A DNA stretch of 64,000 nucleotides. Origin: Dictyobacter kobayashii (GTDB taxonomy: Bacteria > Chloroflexota > Ktedonobacteria > Ktedonobacterales > Ktedonobacteraceae). The stretch covers positions 1,860,001-1,924,000 of the forward strand of contig NZ_BIFS01000002.1 of assembly GCF_003967555.1 (NCBI RefSeq), in the 5' to 3' direction. Positions 36,786 through 48,188 of the stretch are shown here, in pieces. The notes beneath the pieces are model-generated. The model did no database searches, was not told the DNA's origin, and saw only the letters and a program-made list of their open reading frames with translations. How positions within the stretch are numbered: the stretch's first letter is position 1; each line of letters begins with the position of its first letter. The position numbers and the translations under genes are program-made.

Positions 36786-39684
36786 TGTACGCGGTTGGTT
36801 CGCTGGTCAAGGCGCGGGGACGTGAGTGGGTGGTCTTGCCGGAGTCTGATGAGGAGATGCTGATTGTGCGACCGCTTGGTGGGACGGATGAGGAGGTTGC
36901 GGGGATCTTTTTGCCGCTAGAGGGAGCGTCTGTTGTGCCCGCTCAGTTTGAGTTGCCTGATCCGACGCAGTGGGGGGATTATCGTTCCTGCCGCCTGCTG
37001 CGCGATGCGGTGCGTCTGGGCTTCCGGTCGAGTGCCGGACCTTTTCGCTCGTTCGCGCATATCGCTGTGGAGCCTCGCCCCTATCAGCTGGTCCCGTTGC
37101 TGATGGCGTTGCGCCTGGACCCGGTGCGCTTGTTGATTGCTGATGATGTGGGTATCGGTAAGACCGTCGAGGCTGGCCTGATTGCGCGTGAGCTGCTGGA
37201 TCGGCGTGAGGTTGATCGCCTGGCGGTCTTGTGTCCACCACACCTGGCGGAACAGTGGCAGGCAGAGTTGCAGGAGAAGTTTCATATCGATGCGGTCCTG
37301 GTGCTATCCAGTACGGCGGCGCAGTTGGAGCGCCACTGCCGTCAGGATGAGTCGCTGTTCCAGCATTATCCCTTTGTGATTATTTCGATTGATTTTATTA
37401 AGGCCGATAAGCGGCGCGCCGAGTTTGTGGATGCCTGCCCTGACCTGGTGATTGTGGATGAGGCCCATACCTGTGCCTTTTCCAATGAGGCCCGTGGTGG
37501 GCGGCACCAGCGCTATCAGTTGCTGACCAGTCTGGCTGCGCGTAAAGAGCGCCACTTGATCCTGGTGACGGCGACCCCGCATAGTGGTGATGAGGAGGCC
37601 TTCCGTTCTTTATTGACCTTGTTGGATGAGGATTTTAAGCAGCTCCCGGACAATCTGAGCGGGCGGCAGAATGAGAAGTATCGCCAGCAGCTGGCGGAGC
37701 ATTTTGTGCAGCGCCGCCGTGCTGATATCCAGGCGTTTCTGAAACAGGAGACGCAGCTAGAGACGCCGTTTCCTGGCCGTGATGACGCTGAGAAGCATTA
37801 TATTTTGACGCCAGAGTATCGTCGCCTGGTTGATCGCATTATGAGCTATGCGCGCGAGACGGTGCAGGATACCAGTGGGGGACGTGGACATCAGCGGGTG
37901 CGCTGGTGGTCGGTGCTGGCGCTCTTGCGCTCGATGGCCTCAAGTCCGGCTGCGGCCGCTACGACCCTGCGCAATCGCGCCCAGGTCGCGGGGGCTGAGA
38001 GTGAGTCGGAGGCCGATGCCATTGGACGGCGTACCGTGCTGGATCTGACGGATAGCGATACGACCGAGGGTATCGACATTACGCCGGGCAGTGATTTTGA
38101 TGATGATGATGCTACTGGCGGGAGTGAGAAGAAGACGCGGCAGCGCCTGCTGGCGATGGCCCGCGAAGCTGAGTCGCTGCAGGGTGCGAAGGATGCCAAG
38201 CTGCAGCAGGCCATGGCGCTGATCGGGCAGATGGTTAAGGATGGTTATCAGCCGATCGTCTTCTGCCGCTTTATTCCGACGGCCGACTATGTGGCGCAGG
38301 AGCTACGCAAGTTTCTGCCTAAAACGGTTGAGATCGCGGCAGTGACCGGGGTCCTGCCCCCAACCGAGCGTGAGCAGCGCGTGGAGCAATTAGCGCAATC
38401 TCCCCAACGTGTCCTGGTCTGTACTGACTGCTTGAGTGAGGGTATCAACCTGCAGGAATATTTTAACGCCGTCTTTCACTATGATCTGTCCTGGAATCCG
38501 ACGCGACATGAGCAGCGTGAGGGGCGCGTGGATCGCTTTGGGCAGGCGCATCCGAAGGTGCGGGTGCTGACCTACTACGGCAAGAACAATATTGTGGATA
38601 GCATCGTGCTCGATGTGCTGATCAATAAACATCGCAAGATTCGCAGTACGCTGGGGATCTCGGTGCCGGTGCCGCTGAATACTGAGCAGGTGGTTGAGGC
38701 GCTGTTTGAGAGCGTCTTGACCCATGAGGAGGATCTGTCGGAGCAGCAGCAGTTGCCGGGCTTTGAGAATCCGATCCACACGCAGCGCGATGAACTGTTT
38801 AAACGCTGGGATGTGGAGGCGGAGCGCGAGCAGGTGTCTCGCTCGTTGTTTGCCCATCACAGTCTGAAGACGGATGAGGTGCGGCAGGAGCTGGAGGCGG
38901 TGCGCTCGGCGATCGGTATCGCGACCGATGTCTCGAAGTTTACCAGCGAGGTGTTGCAGGCCTATCGTGCCTTTGTCAGTACCTCGGCTAATGGCGAGAT
39001 CGTGGATTATCGCCTGAAGGATGTGCCGTTGCCGGTTAAGGATGCGCTTGGCGCGCAACGCTATGCGCTCAAAGGGGAGGATAAGCATCTCCTGGTCAGC
39101 TTTAGCCGTCCCGGCTTGCCCGAAACCGTGTATTTAACGCGTACCCATCCCTGGTTGAGGGCCTGGCAGGTTATGTGATGGATACCTCGCTGGATAGCGT
39201 GCCAGATGAGAAGAATCCCGCTCTGGCGCGCCGTAGTGGGGTGATCAAGACCAGGCAGGTTCAAACGCGGACGACGCTGTTGCTGGTGCGTATGCGCTTC
39301 CATATTACGACTCCGCAACGTCCCGGGAGTGACGCGCAGCCGCTGCTGGCCGAGGATTGCCGGATTTTTGCCTTTGAAGGCATGCCCGCCAGTGCCCGCT
39401 GGCTGGACAATGAGCAGGCGATCGAGGCCCTGCTCTCTGCTACATCAGAAGCCAATCTTGCGGCTGTCCAGATTCAACATTTCTTGAAGCAGGTGCTCAA
39501 TGGCTATCAAGAACATCTGGCTCCGCATTTGCGGGAGCTGGCCTTTGAGCGGGGCGCGATCTTAAAGGATGCGCATCGGCGCGTGCGTCGTGCCTCATCC
39601 TTGAGTGTGCGCAATGTCGCGGTTGAGCCGCAGTTGCCCCCCGATGTGCTGGGTGTCTATGTCTATCTGCCAATGCAAGGCTAA
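36782..39684 (+). CDS. SNF2-type helicase (DrmD-like), one frameshift near the C-terminus
   Basis: ATG 36782, after AGGAGGGATGC, overlaps the helicase stop. The Snf2/RapA-like protein has motif I ADDVGIGKTVEAG near 120, DEAH (LVIVDEAHTCA) near 225, VTATPHSG near 262, and a C-terminal helicase domain with TDCLSEGINLQEY and EQREGRVDRFGQAHP near 575. The frame stops at 39178, but one extra C at CCC 39149-39151 gives HPLVEGLAGYVMDTSLD and runs on to YVYLPMQG at 39684. That matches the normal tail of these helicases, so I annotate one ~967-residue gene. In DISARM, DrmD pairs with the methylase DrmMI; here an equivalent methylase follows 26 nt downstream. Confidence 0.85.
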
Positions 39685-39709
39685 ACTTTAGAGAGGATGC
39701 GGTTAGTCT

Positions 39710-42700
39710 ATGCGTAATCGTCAGCGTTCAACGTTTCCTACTGTGACCAGTGAAGGGGCCTTGTTGCCCATTGATGTCTTGCAGCGCATCGCCCGGTTTG
39801 ATCCTGATCTGCCCGGGCTGCGGGCGGAGGATTATTATCATGATGGCGAGAAGCTGAATGAGGTTATCAGCGCCTCGTGGTCGAAGGTCTTGCGGGCCTG
39901 GCAGAAATTCCAGTACTCCACGATGAATCTTGGGGAGAGTCAGAGTGGGACTACCCAGACGCGTGAGCACTGGTTGTTGCCGCTCTTTTCTGAGCTGGGT
40001 TATGGACGCTTATTTGGCGTCAAGGCTCTGGAGGTGGGTGAGAATAGCTATCCGATCTCGCATGGTTGGCAGCATCTGCCGATCCACCTGGTGAGCTTTA
40101 AGGTGGATCTGGATCAGTTGAGTCGGGGGACTACGACGGCTGCTGGTGGTTCGGGGAGCGCCAGGCGCAGCCCATATAGTATGGTGCAGGAGCTGTTGAA
40201 CCGTTCCACGGAGCATCTCTGGGGGATGGTCTCGAATGGCTTGCAGCTGCGCGTTCTGCGCAAGAATGTGAGCCTGACGCGTCTCTCCTATGTCGAGTTT
40301 GATCTGGAGACTATGCTGCGCGGCGAGCTCTATGCCGACTTTGTCCTGCTCTGGTTGCTCTGTCATCAGTCGCGGGTCGAGGCCGAGCGCCCCAGCGATT
40401 GCTGGCTGGAGAAGTGGTCCCGCCTGGCCCAGGACCAGGGGATGCGTATCCTCAACAAGTTGCGCGATGGGGTGGAGACGGCGATTAATACGCTGGGTGC
40501 TGGCTACCTGGCCCATCCAGCCAATAACGTGCTGCGCCAGAAGTTGCGCGATGGTACCTTGCAGCCGCAGGAATATTATCGGCAGGTGCTGCGCTTTGTC
40601 TACCGTATGATCGTGCTCTTTGTGGCTGAGGATCGTGATGTGCTGTTTGCTCCCGATGCCGATGAGCAGGCGCGCGAACGCTATACCCGCTACTACTCGA
40701 CGGCCCGTCTGCGTCGTTATGCCGAGCAGCGCCTGGGCACCCGCCATGCCGATCTCTACCAGGTGCTCTGGCTGGTGATGGAGCAGATTGGTGGTGAAGC
40801 TGGCTCAGTGGGTTGTCCCGGCCTGGGTCTGCCCGCCCTCAATGGCTTCCTTTTCTCCTCCAAGTCAGCCATCGACCTGGTCGGCTGCCAGCTGGCGAAC
40901 CATGACCTCTTGAAGGCTGTCCGTTCGCTCTCGCTGACCTATGATAACAATGTGCCGCGCCACGTTGACTACAAAAACATCGGCTCCGAAGAGCTGGGTA
41001 GCGTCTATGAGTCCTTACTCGAACTGCATCCTGAACTCGACATCGAAGCGGGCACCTTTGCATTAACGACCGCCAGTGGTAACGATCGCAAGACCACAGG
41101 TAGCTACTATACCCCACCAGCCTGATTGATTGCCTGCTCGATTCGGCCCTTGATCCTGTGTTGGAAGAGGCCTGCCAGGGTAAAAACAAAGAGGAGGCGA
41201 AAAAAGCCATCCTCGACCTCAAGGTCTGTGATCCCGCCTGTGGCAGTGGCCACTTCCTGATCGCCGCCGCGCACCGCATCGCTCGCCGGCTGGCCGCCGC
41301 CCTCACCGATAGCGAAGAGCCCGATGCAGCCGCGCGCCGCGCCGCCCTGCGTGATGTGGTCGGCCATTGTATCTATGGCGTCGATATTAACCCCATGGCC
41401 GTCGAGCTCTGCAAAGTCAACCTGTGGATGGAGGCCATCGAGCCCGGCAAGCCGCTCTCCTTCCTGGATGCTCATATCCAGTGCGGTAACAGCCTGCTTG
41501 GCACTACCCCTGCCCTCCTGCGCAACGGCATCCCTGACAGTGCCTTTAATCCCATTGAGGGCGATGACAAAAAAATCTGTAGCGAGTTCAAAAAGAAAAA
41601 CAAGCAGTTTCGTGAGTCCGGCCAGCTCTCGCTCTTTGACGAAGCAGGTGAGGTGCCCTGGGAGCGCCTGGGCAACCTGGTCGCCAGCATGTTGCAGATG
41701 GAAGAGATGGATGATGATACCGTGGAGGCCATCCATCGCAAAGAAGAGCAATACAACAGCCTGCTCACCTCTAGCAACTACGAAAACGGCAAACTGCTCG
41801 CCGATGCCTGGTGCGCCGCCTTTGTCTGGAAAAAGAACAGCGAGTTCGCTTACCCCATTACCCAGGAAATCTTTCGCCAGCTTGAGCAAAGCCCCTACAA
41901 CATCGTCGGCTGGATGAAAGACGAGATCAAGCGCCTTGCCGACCAATACCAGTTCTTCCACTGGCATCTTGCCTTTCCTAAAGTCTTCCGTCTCCCTACC
42001 AAAGGCGAGATCCCCGAAAACGAACAAACCGGCTGGTCCGGCGGCTTCGATGTCGTGCTTGGCAACCCACCATGGGAACGCATCAAAATCCAGGAAAAAG
42101 AATGGTTCGCCGCGCGCAAACCCTCGATTGCTAACGCTGCTAATGCAGCGCACCGCAAACGTTTGATCGATAGATTGCAATATGATGATCCCGAGCTGTA
42201 CAAAACATTTTATGAAGATCAGCGCAAAGCAACTGGTGAAAGCCATATTGTCCGTGACAGTGGACGTTATCCCCTCTGTGGTCGTGGGGATGTTAATACC
42301 TACACCATCTTTGCAGAAAATATGCACCATGTCATTAGCCCAACAGGCAGACTTGGCTGTGTTGTTCCTTCCGGTATTGCAACAGATAACACAACACAGT
42401 TTTTCTTTAGAGATCTTGTTGATACCATGTCACTTGTAAGCCTCTTCTCTTTTATCAATGAAGCAAAATTATTTCCGGGGATAGATCATCGTGTTGGTTT
42501 TGCACTGCTAACTATTTCTGGCAACAATAGAAAAGTAACCGAAGCTGATTTTGCTTTTGGCATATATCGTACGGATGATTTACAACAGGAAGATCGCCAT
42601 TTCTCGCTTTCGGCTAGGGACATTGAGCTACTTAATCCAAACACCCGAACCTGCCCGATCTTCCGCTCAAAGCGCGACAAAGAGATCACAACTGCAATTT

Positions 42701-43755
42701 ATGAACATGTCCCTGTGCTGATAAAGGAAGGGCCACCAGAAGAGAACCCATGGAATGTTAAATTTCATAGGATGTTTGATATGGCCAATGATTCTCACCT
42801 TTTCCGTTCACGTGAGCAGCTAGAAAAGGATGAGTGGATCTTAGCTGGGAATATATTTGAGAAAAATAAAGAACGTTATTTACCATTGTATGAGGGTAAA
42901 ATGATCTGGCAATTAGATCATCGCTTTGGAACCTATGAAGGACAAACGCAGGCTCAAGCAAATCAAGGTAAACTTCCCGAGTTGGGAGATCAGCATAAAG
43001 ATCCTTATTTATATTCTCTCCCTCAATACTGGATTCATGAATCGCATTATCCTACTTCAATAGCTAGAGATAGTAATGCATTTAATGTATTCCGAGATAT
43101 TACTAATGCAACAGTGCTTAGAACTGCTATCTTTTCAATTGTTCCATTTGCTTCTTGTGGACATACTCTACCTATTATTACTTTAAACACCAAAGCTAGC
43201 GTTGACTTATTATTGTTTAATAGTTGCTGCTGCTCTTTTGTTTTCGACTATGTAGGAAGACAAAAACTTGGTGGAACTCATATGACATTTTTTATTTTAG
43301 AACAACTTCCAGTTCTTCTACCTCAACTATATAAATATGCGTGTGGATGGAACAAAACTCAAACTGCAGAAGATTGGATCACTCCACGTATGTTAGAGCT
43401 TACATACACAGCATGGGATCTCGAAGCCTTTGCCAAAGATTGTGGTTATAGCGGGCCTCCTTTCCAATGGGATGAAGAGCGGCGCTTTCTGTTGCGTTGT
43501 GAGCTTGATGCTGCTTATTTCCACCTTTATGGTATCCAGCGCGATGATGTGGATTACATTATGGAAACTTTCCCGATTGTGAAGCGCAAAGATGAGAAGC
43601 AATATGGAGATTATCGCACAAAGCAGGTGATTTTGGAGATCTATGACGAAATGCAGCGAGCGATCGAGTCGGGGGAGCCATATCAGACGCGGCTCGATCC
43701 TCCGCCAGCTGATCCTGCTGTGGCACATCCGCCTCGGACCGGGGTTGAGGTGTAG
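39710..43755 (+). CDS. Eco57I/PglX-like adenine-specific DNA methylase (DrmMI-like), one frameshift
   Basis: This protein should methylate adenine to mark self DNA. It is ~1,348 residues long. The N-terminal third is helical (MRNRQRSTFPTVTSEG onward). The SAM-binding motif CDPACGSGHFLIAAAHR is near 507 and the catalytic motif IV VVLGNPPWERIKIQ near 785. A C-terminal target-recognition region follows. The frame breaks just before the SAM motif. One extra C at CCCC 41112-41115 restores GSYYTPTSLIDCLLDS, the standard pre-motif sequence of Eco57I/PglX enzymes. The start ATG 39710 follows GAGAGGATGCGG. AT content rises in the last third, where target recognition usually lies. Confidence 0.88.
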
Positions 43756-43848
43756 TGCTTAATTTGATCAGAGTATTGAAGGTTAGCTGGTGATCCTGGC
43801 TGGTTTGTGGTTATTCTTTTGTTTGTGTGTTTAAAGATTGAGGAAACG

Positions 43849-46266
43849 ATGGTTTTGCAGATTGATGGCAGTCATGTGCTGGAGTTGGACGAGCGCGTTG
43901 CTCAAGATGTAATGCGGCACTATAAAGACCTGGAAGATAGCGGGAAATTGCCATCCAGGCAAGAACTGGCGACCTATTATCGCACTTTCCGCAACAAGTT
44001 TGGGCCAGAGCAACTGGCCTCGTTGGATGGGGAAACGTTATTAAATACCATGCACAGTCATGGCACGACTGATAGCCTGGTCTACTGGATAGAATTCAAG
44101 AATGATGATGAGTTGCCCGCTATCTTTGGGAGTATCTCAGGAGGGAGCGCCTATAAATTTGGCCTCTTTCGTAGAAAAGAAAGTGGGGTATGGATCACCG
44201 GAACTCCTCAGGCACCTAAAGAAATTTCTGTGGAAGAAGCAATCGTGCTGGCCCGGCAACATCGCGATGACCTTATACGCGGCTGTGAATTGCTGGATCA
44301 TCTACCAGAGCATGCAGACTTAGCCGCATACGAGCGGCTACAGCAAGACATGTCGCGTCTCGCTTCAAGTGTATACAATTCAGCCTGGGGTCATAAATAT
44401 TTCAGCCTGCTCTATCCCGACAAAATAGATGACTTCCACAGTCCTGAGTATGCTCGCTTCCATTTGATCAAACTTTTGCTTGCTCCGCCTGCTACTGATG
44501 GCCGATATATCACGGCAGCTTATTATGTTGCTATCGCTCACCAGCTACAAATACCAGTGCATAACCTCACCAAAGTATTGAATGAGCGTGATGGGAGAAA
44601 CTTACATAATTACTGGCGTATTGGGACCTCAGGTTATGATGATGGTGCACCGAAAGAAGGCTGGCCTGCCATGCGTGACGGTAACTGTTGTGCGATTGGT
44701 TGGTCTCCTGTCGGTGATCTTTCATCTTTAACCAAAGATGACGCGGGCGTACAGGCATTGGTACAAAAACTTCAAGCCAGTTATCCTGATAGGACTTCTG
44801 CGGTCATTGGTAAATTCCGTCGCCAACTTTTTGATTTCCGACATAATATTGCGATTGGTGATCTCATTCTGGCTTGTGATGGTGTTACTGTCCTGGGTAT
44901 TGGACAGGTGATTGGTACATATGAGTATGCTGCTGGAGAAAAATTCCCACATCGGCTGCCCGTAGAATGGCTTTCCATAGAAGAATGGAAGCTGTCAATG
45001 CAAAATGGGAGCTTTGAAGGAAAATTGATTAGCGTCTATAAAATGAAGCAGCCCGAGAATCTTATCAATGCAGAAAAGTACATTCTGGAAGAAGATAAAT
45101 CAGATGGTAATCCTCCATCTCCTAAACCTCCAATTACTGGCAATCAACCACCGGAGCCACCTAAGCCACTGCCGTTGCTCACTGGTTTGATGGCGCGTAT
45201 CCAGGCAACGCTGGCACGTAAGGGGCAGGTGATCTTGTATGGTCCTCCGGGAACGGGCAAGACGTATTGGGCGGAGAGCACTGCGCGTGAACTGGCGGCG
45301 CGCTCATGTTTTAAGCTGCCCTTTGCGGACCTGACGCCGGAGCAAAAACTGACGATCATTGGTGATAGCCAGGAGCTGGCTGGGCATGTACGCATCTGCT
45401 GCTTTCATCCAGCCTATGGCTATGAAGATTTCCTGGAGGGTTTCCGGCCCGATACCGCCAATGGGCAGATGCAGTTTGCGCCTCGCGCCGGCCTTTTCAA
45501 GCAGCTCTGTCATGATGCCGCCCAGCAACCAAAAGAAAATTTCTACCTGATCATCGATGAGATCAATCGCGGCGACATCCCCAGAATCTTTGGCGAGCTC
45601 CTGCTGGTCCTGGAAAAAGATAAGCGCGGCAAGTCGATCCTTTTGCCGCTGACCAGGCAGCAATTTCAGGTCCCACCAAACGTCTTTATCCTGGGAACCA
45701 TGAATACCGCCGATCGCTCAATTGCCCTGTTGGATACCGCCCTGCGCCGGCGCTTTGGCTTCATTGAGCTGTTGCCAGATAGTAGCGCCCTCAAAAAAGC
45801 CGAAGTCAGCGGTATCCCATTGGGACTCTGGCTAGAGGCCCTGAACAGCCGTATCTGCCAGCACGTTGGCCGCGATGCGCGCAACCTCCAGATTGGTCAT
45901 GCCTACCTGATGGAAAAGGGACTGCCCATCGAAGACCTGGCCATCCTGGCCCGCGTAATCCAGGATGATATCTTGCCGCTGCTAGAAGAATACTGCTATG
46001 AAGATTACGCTCGCTTGGAAAAGATTATGGGGTCTGGACTCATTGATGCCAAAGCTCAGGTCGTCCGGCATGAGTTGTTTGAGCCTGCCCAGCAGGACGG
46101 CCTGGTCCAGGCCCTGCTCGCTCCCTCGCCCGAAATTCTCACCTCGGCCCAGGCCATCGCCATCGAGGAGCAACAGGCCGCCCTCAACGAGGCCGAAGAG
46201 AACGATGCGAGTCTTGAAAACCTGGAAGATGGCGAAGCTGAGCAGAACGATGGGCAAGCACAATGA
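43849..46266 (+). CDS. mcrB: McrB-type GTPase/AAA+ subunit with N-terminal reader region
   Basis: ATG 43849 (MVLQIDGSHVLELDERV) follows GAGGAAACG; the upstream frame start is unsupported. The 805-residue protein has an N-terminal region containing an EVE/PUA-like stretch (IAIGDLILACDGVTVLGIGQ) that could read modified bases, and a proline-rich linker (SPKPPITGNQPPEPPKP). The McrB AAA+ domain follows: Walker A YGPPGTGKTYW near 465, Walker B LIIDEINRGDIPRIFGE near 567, and MNTADRSIALLDTALRRRF near 618. The tail is acidic and glutamine-rich. It is the motor of a McrBC-type restriction enzyme. The stop overlaps the mcrC start as ATGA, so the two are made together. Confidence 0.92.
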   Translation: MVLQIDGSHVLELDERVAQDVMRHYKDLEDSGKLPSRQELATYYRTFRNKFGPEQLASLDGETLLNTMHSHGTTDSLVYWIEFKNDDELPAIFGSISGGSAYKFGLFRRKESGVWITGTPQAPKEISVEEAIVLARQHRDDLIRGCELLDHLPEHADLAAYERLQQDMSRLASSVYNSAWGHKYFSLLYPDKIDDFHSPEYARFHLIKLLLAPPATDGRYITAAYYVAIAHQLQIPVHNLTKVLNERDGRNLHNYWRIGTSGYDDGAPKEGWPAMRDGNCCAIGWSPVGDLSSLTKDDAGVQALVQKLQASYPDRTSAVIGKFRRQLFDFRHNIAIGDLILACDGVTVLGIGQVIGTYEYAAGEKFPHRLPVEWLSIEEWKLSMQNGSFEGKLISVYKMKQPENLINAEKYILEEDKSDGNPPSPKPPITGNQPPEPPKPLPLLTGLMARIQATLARKGQVILYGPPGTGKTYWAESTARELAARSCFKLPFADLTPEQKLTIIGDSQELAGHVRICCFHPAYGYEDFLEGFRPDTANGQMQFAPRAGLFKQLCHDAAQQPKENFYLIIDEINRGDIPRIFGELLLVLEKDKRGKSILLPLTRQQFQVPPNVFILGTMNTADRSIALLDTALRRRFGFIELLPDSSALKKAEVSGIPLGLWLEALNSRICQHVGRDARNLQIGHAYLMEKGLPIEDLAILARVIQDDILPLLEEYCYEDYARLEKIMGSGLIDAKAQVVRHELFEPAQQDGLVQALLAPSPEILTSAQAIAIEEQQAALNEAEENDASLENLEDGEAEQNDGQAQ

Positions 46267-47558
46267 GTATAGAGCTTAATATGCAAGAGTGGCAACGGGC
46301 AACCATTGTCACTCATCCCCAACTCGCTGGCCTCGCCTTACCGCAGGACGATCAGACCCAGCAACTGATCCAGGAACTCGCCTCCTCCGGCCGGCTAACC
46401 ATCATCCAGCACCACCGAGGGATAGACATCGAGGCCTCATCCTTCATTGGGCGCATCCGCCTGGGAGAGCTCTCGCTCACCATCCGTCCCAAAGTCAAAG
46501 GACTCCCCTTCTTGCGGCTCATGCAATACGCCTATGGTCTGCATCCACTCGACCTTTTCTCGGCCACCTCATTTGATACCGAAGCCAACTCATTTCAAGA
46601 GCTCCTGTTCCAACAACTGCTGGCAGAAACAAACGAGCTCGTCTTACACGGCCTGCAGAAACAATATGTGCAACGCCACGAAGCCCTGAGCAGCCCCAGA
46701 GGCCGCATCTCCTTTAGCGCTATTGCCAATCAAGGCGGGATGGTGCAATCTACCCTTCCCTGTACCCACTATCTCCGCCTGGAAGACAGCTTGATTAACC
46801 GCGTGCTCAAGCAAGGTGTGCGCCTGGCCGCGCAACTCACAGCACATGATGCCCTACGAATGAAATTGCAGCGCCTTGAACGCTATCACCTGCCCAACAT
46901 CTCTTCGCTCACCTTAAATGCCCAGACCCTCAAGCAGGTCCACCGCGCCATGACACGCCAGACCATGCCCTACCTGCCAGTGCTCACCTTGATTGAAATA
47001 CTGCTGGCCGCGAGCGGTATCAGCGTCGCAGGCCAACCGCAAGACATAGCGCTGCCCGGTTTCCTCTTTGACATGAACCTTTTCTTCCAGAACCTCCTCT
47101 ATCGCTTCCTATCAGAGAACCTTCCGGATTACGAAGTACAGGAGCAATATGTGCTGGACACCGTTATGGGCTATGTAGAAAATCCCCGGAAACGCCAGGC
47201 TCCCCAGCTTCGCCCTGATTATGTTGTCAAACAAAAAGGCAAAGCAGTCGCCATCCTGGACGCCAAATATCGCGACCTGTGGCAAAACACCTTGCCGCCC
47301 CACATGCTCTATCAGCTCATCATGTACGCCCTGGGCCAGGACAACTGTGATCGCGCCACCATTCTCTACCCAACTATGGGGCCGAGTGCCAGCGTAGCCA
47401 GCATCGAGGTCCGCATGCCCCTCTATGCACGTGGCAGCGCCTACGTCATCCTGCGCCCCGTCGATCTCCTACACCTGGATCAACTCATCCTGCAAGCCCG
47501 AGAGAAAAAGAACGACCGCGACCCCACCCGTTTCGCCCACCAACTCATCCAGGACTAA
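46263..47558 (+). CDS. mcrC: McrC-type nuclease subunit
   Basis: The 431-residue McrC begins MSIELNMQEWQRATIVTHPQ. It has the conserved N-terminal beta region (GRIRLGELSLTIRPKVKG), a helical arm and a C-terminal PD-(D/E)XK nuclease: VQEQYVLDTVMGYVEN, LRPDYVVKQKGKAVAILDAK and the nearby YQLIMYALGQ. These hold the catalytic Asp, Asp and Lys near 316-335. With McrB it forms a nucleotide-driven complex that cuts DNA, classically DNA with modified bases. It is the last gene of the operon. Presence of a methylase in the same operon suggests the target here may be something other than self methylation. Confidence 0.93.
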   Translation: MSIELNMQEWQRATIVTHPQLAGLALPQDDQTQQLIQELASSGRLTIIQHHRGIDIEASSFIGRIRLGELSLTIRPKVKGLPFLRLMQYAYGLHPLDLFSATSFDTEANSFQELLFQQLLAETNELVLHGLQKQYVQRHEALSSPRGRISFSAIANQGGMVQSTLPCTHYLRLEDSLINRVLKQGVRLAAQLTAHDALRMKLQRLERYHLPNISSLTLNAQTLKQVHRAMTRQTMPYLPVLTLIEILLAASGISVAGQPQDIALPGFLFDMNLFFQNLLYRFLSENLPDYEVQEQYVLDTVMGYVENPRKRQAPQLRPDYVVKQKGKAVAILDAKYRDLWQNTLPPHMLYQLIMYALGQDNCDRATILYPTMGPSASVASIEVRMPLYARGSAYVILRPVDLLHLDQLILQAREKKNDRDPTRFAHQLIQD

Positions 47559-47588
47559 AGCACCAGGAGCCGGAATCACGCACCATAT

Positions 47589-47866
47589 GTGAAAGAGAAA
47601 GGCTGCGTCAAGGATGTGAATCGGGAGCAGGGCGCAAGAATGCGTGTCAGTCTCGATCGTGAGAGTCCCCCTACAAGGCCGTGTACACCCAACGAACCAG
47701 TTGTGAACGCATCAACAGCCAGGCCAAAGCCCTTGGAATTGAGCGACCCAGAGTCCATCATCATCGCTCTGTCGCTAACCTCAACACATTGACCTCTGTG
47801 ATTATCAATGAACGCGCTCTCAGTCGAGCCAAATCCATCAATGAAGGACTTTTACAAATAAGTTAG
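47589..47866 (+). pseudogene. Transposase C-terminal remnant (plus strand)
   Basis: The frame contains KAVYTQRTSCERINSQAKAL, GIERPRVHHHRSVANLNTL and INERALSRAKSINEGLL, the end of a DDE transposase of the IS5/IS1182-like kind (the TxxERINS segment holds the catalytic Glu). The N-terminal two thirds are missing. A frame change occurs at the CCCCC run near 47666-47670. A 37-bp stretch (47709-47745) recurs inverted at 48102-48138. Confidence 0.75.
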
Positions 47867-48138
47867 TTGCACCCTTCGAATGGGTTGCATAAGCCATTTA
47901 GACCACAGTCATGTGAGTGCAAGCGCGCGAGTATTCACAAGTTTCAATCCCGAATGGGAGGGTCGGCTGTATTCTCACAATCGAATTCCCCCTAATAATG
48001 AAGCATTTATGGAACGTGCTCGTTGAAGTGCATTGCCATTAATGATGAGATAGGTCAGCGTGTTCATGGTGCGGACAGAAGCGCCATTGCGCATTTTTGG
48101 CCGCTCAATTCCAAGGGCTTTGGCCTGGCTGTTGATGC
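47709..48138. repeat. 37-bp perfect inverted repeat within two transposase remnants
   Basis: Positions 47709-47745 and 48102-48138 are exact inverted complements and encode the same peptide, INSQAKALGIER. They belong to two diverged copies of one transposase family lying head to head. Confidence 0.8.
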
Positions 48139-48148
48139 AGGAACGATT
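47996..48148 (-). pseudogene. Second transposase C-terminal remnant (minus strand)
   Basis: The minus strand reads INSQAKALGIERPKMRNGAS, VRTMNTLTYLIINGNALQRA and RSINASLLG, a diverged copy of the remnant at 47589-47866. No start, N-terminus or element end remains. The ~130 bp between the two remnants contain no gene. Confidence 0.72.
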
Positions 48149-48188
48149 TTCGGATACAGAGCAGCAATCAATGCTTCATGTGGCTTTT

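Noticed and set aside
41107..42330. 407-codon minus-strand frame over the methylase gene
   Set aside because: It is complementary to the methylase catalytic domain (DPACGSGHF, NPPW), which is clearly the real coding strand.
47930..47990. GTTTCAATCCCGAATGGGA looks like a CRISPR repeat start
   Set aside because: Only one copy is present, there is no spacer-repeat periodicity and no cas gene in the window.
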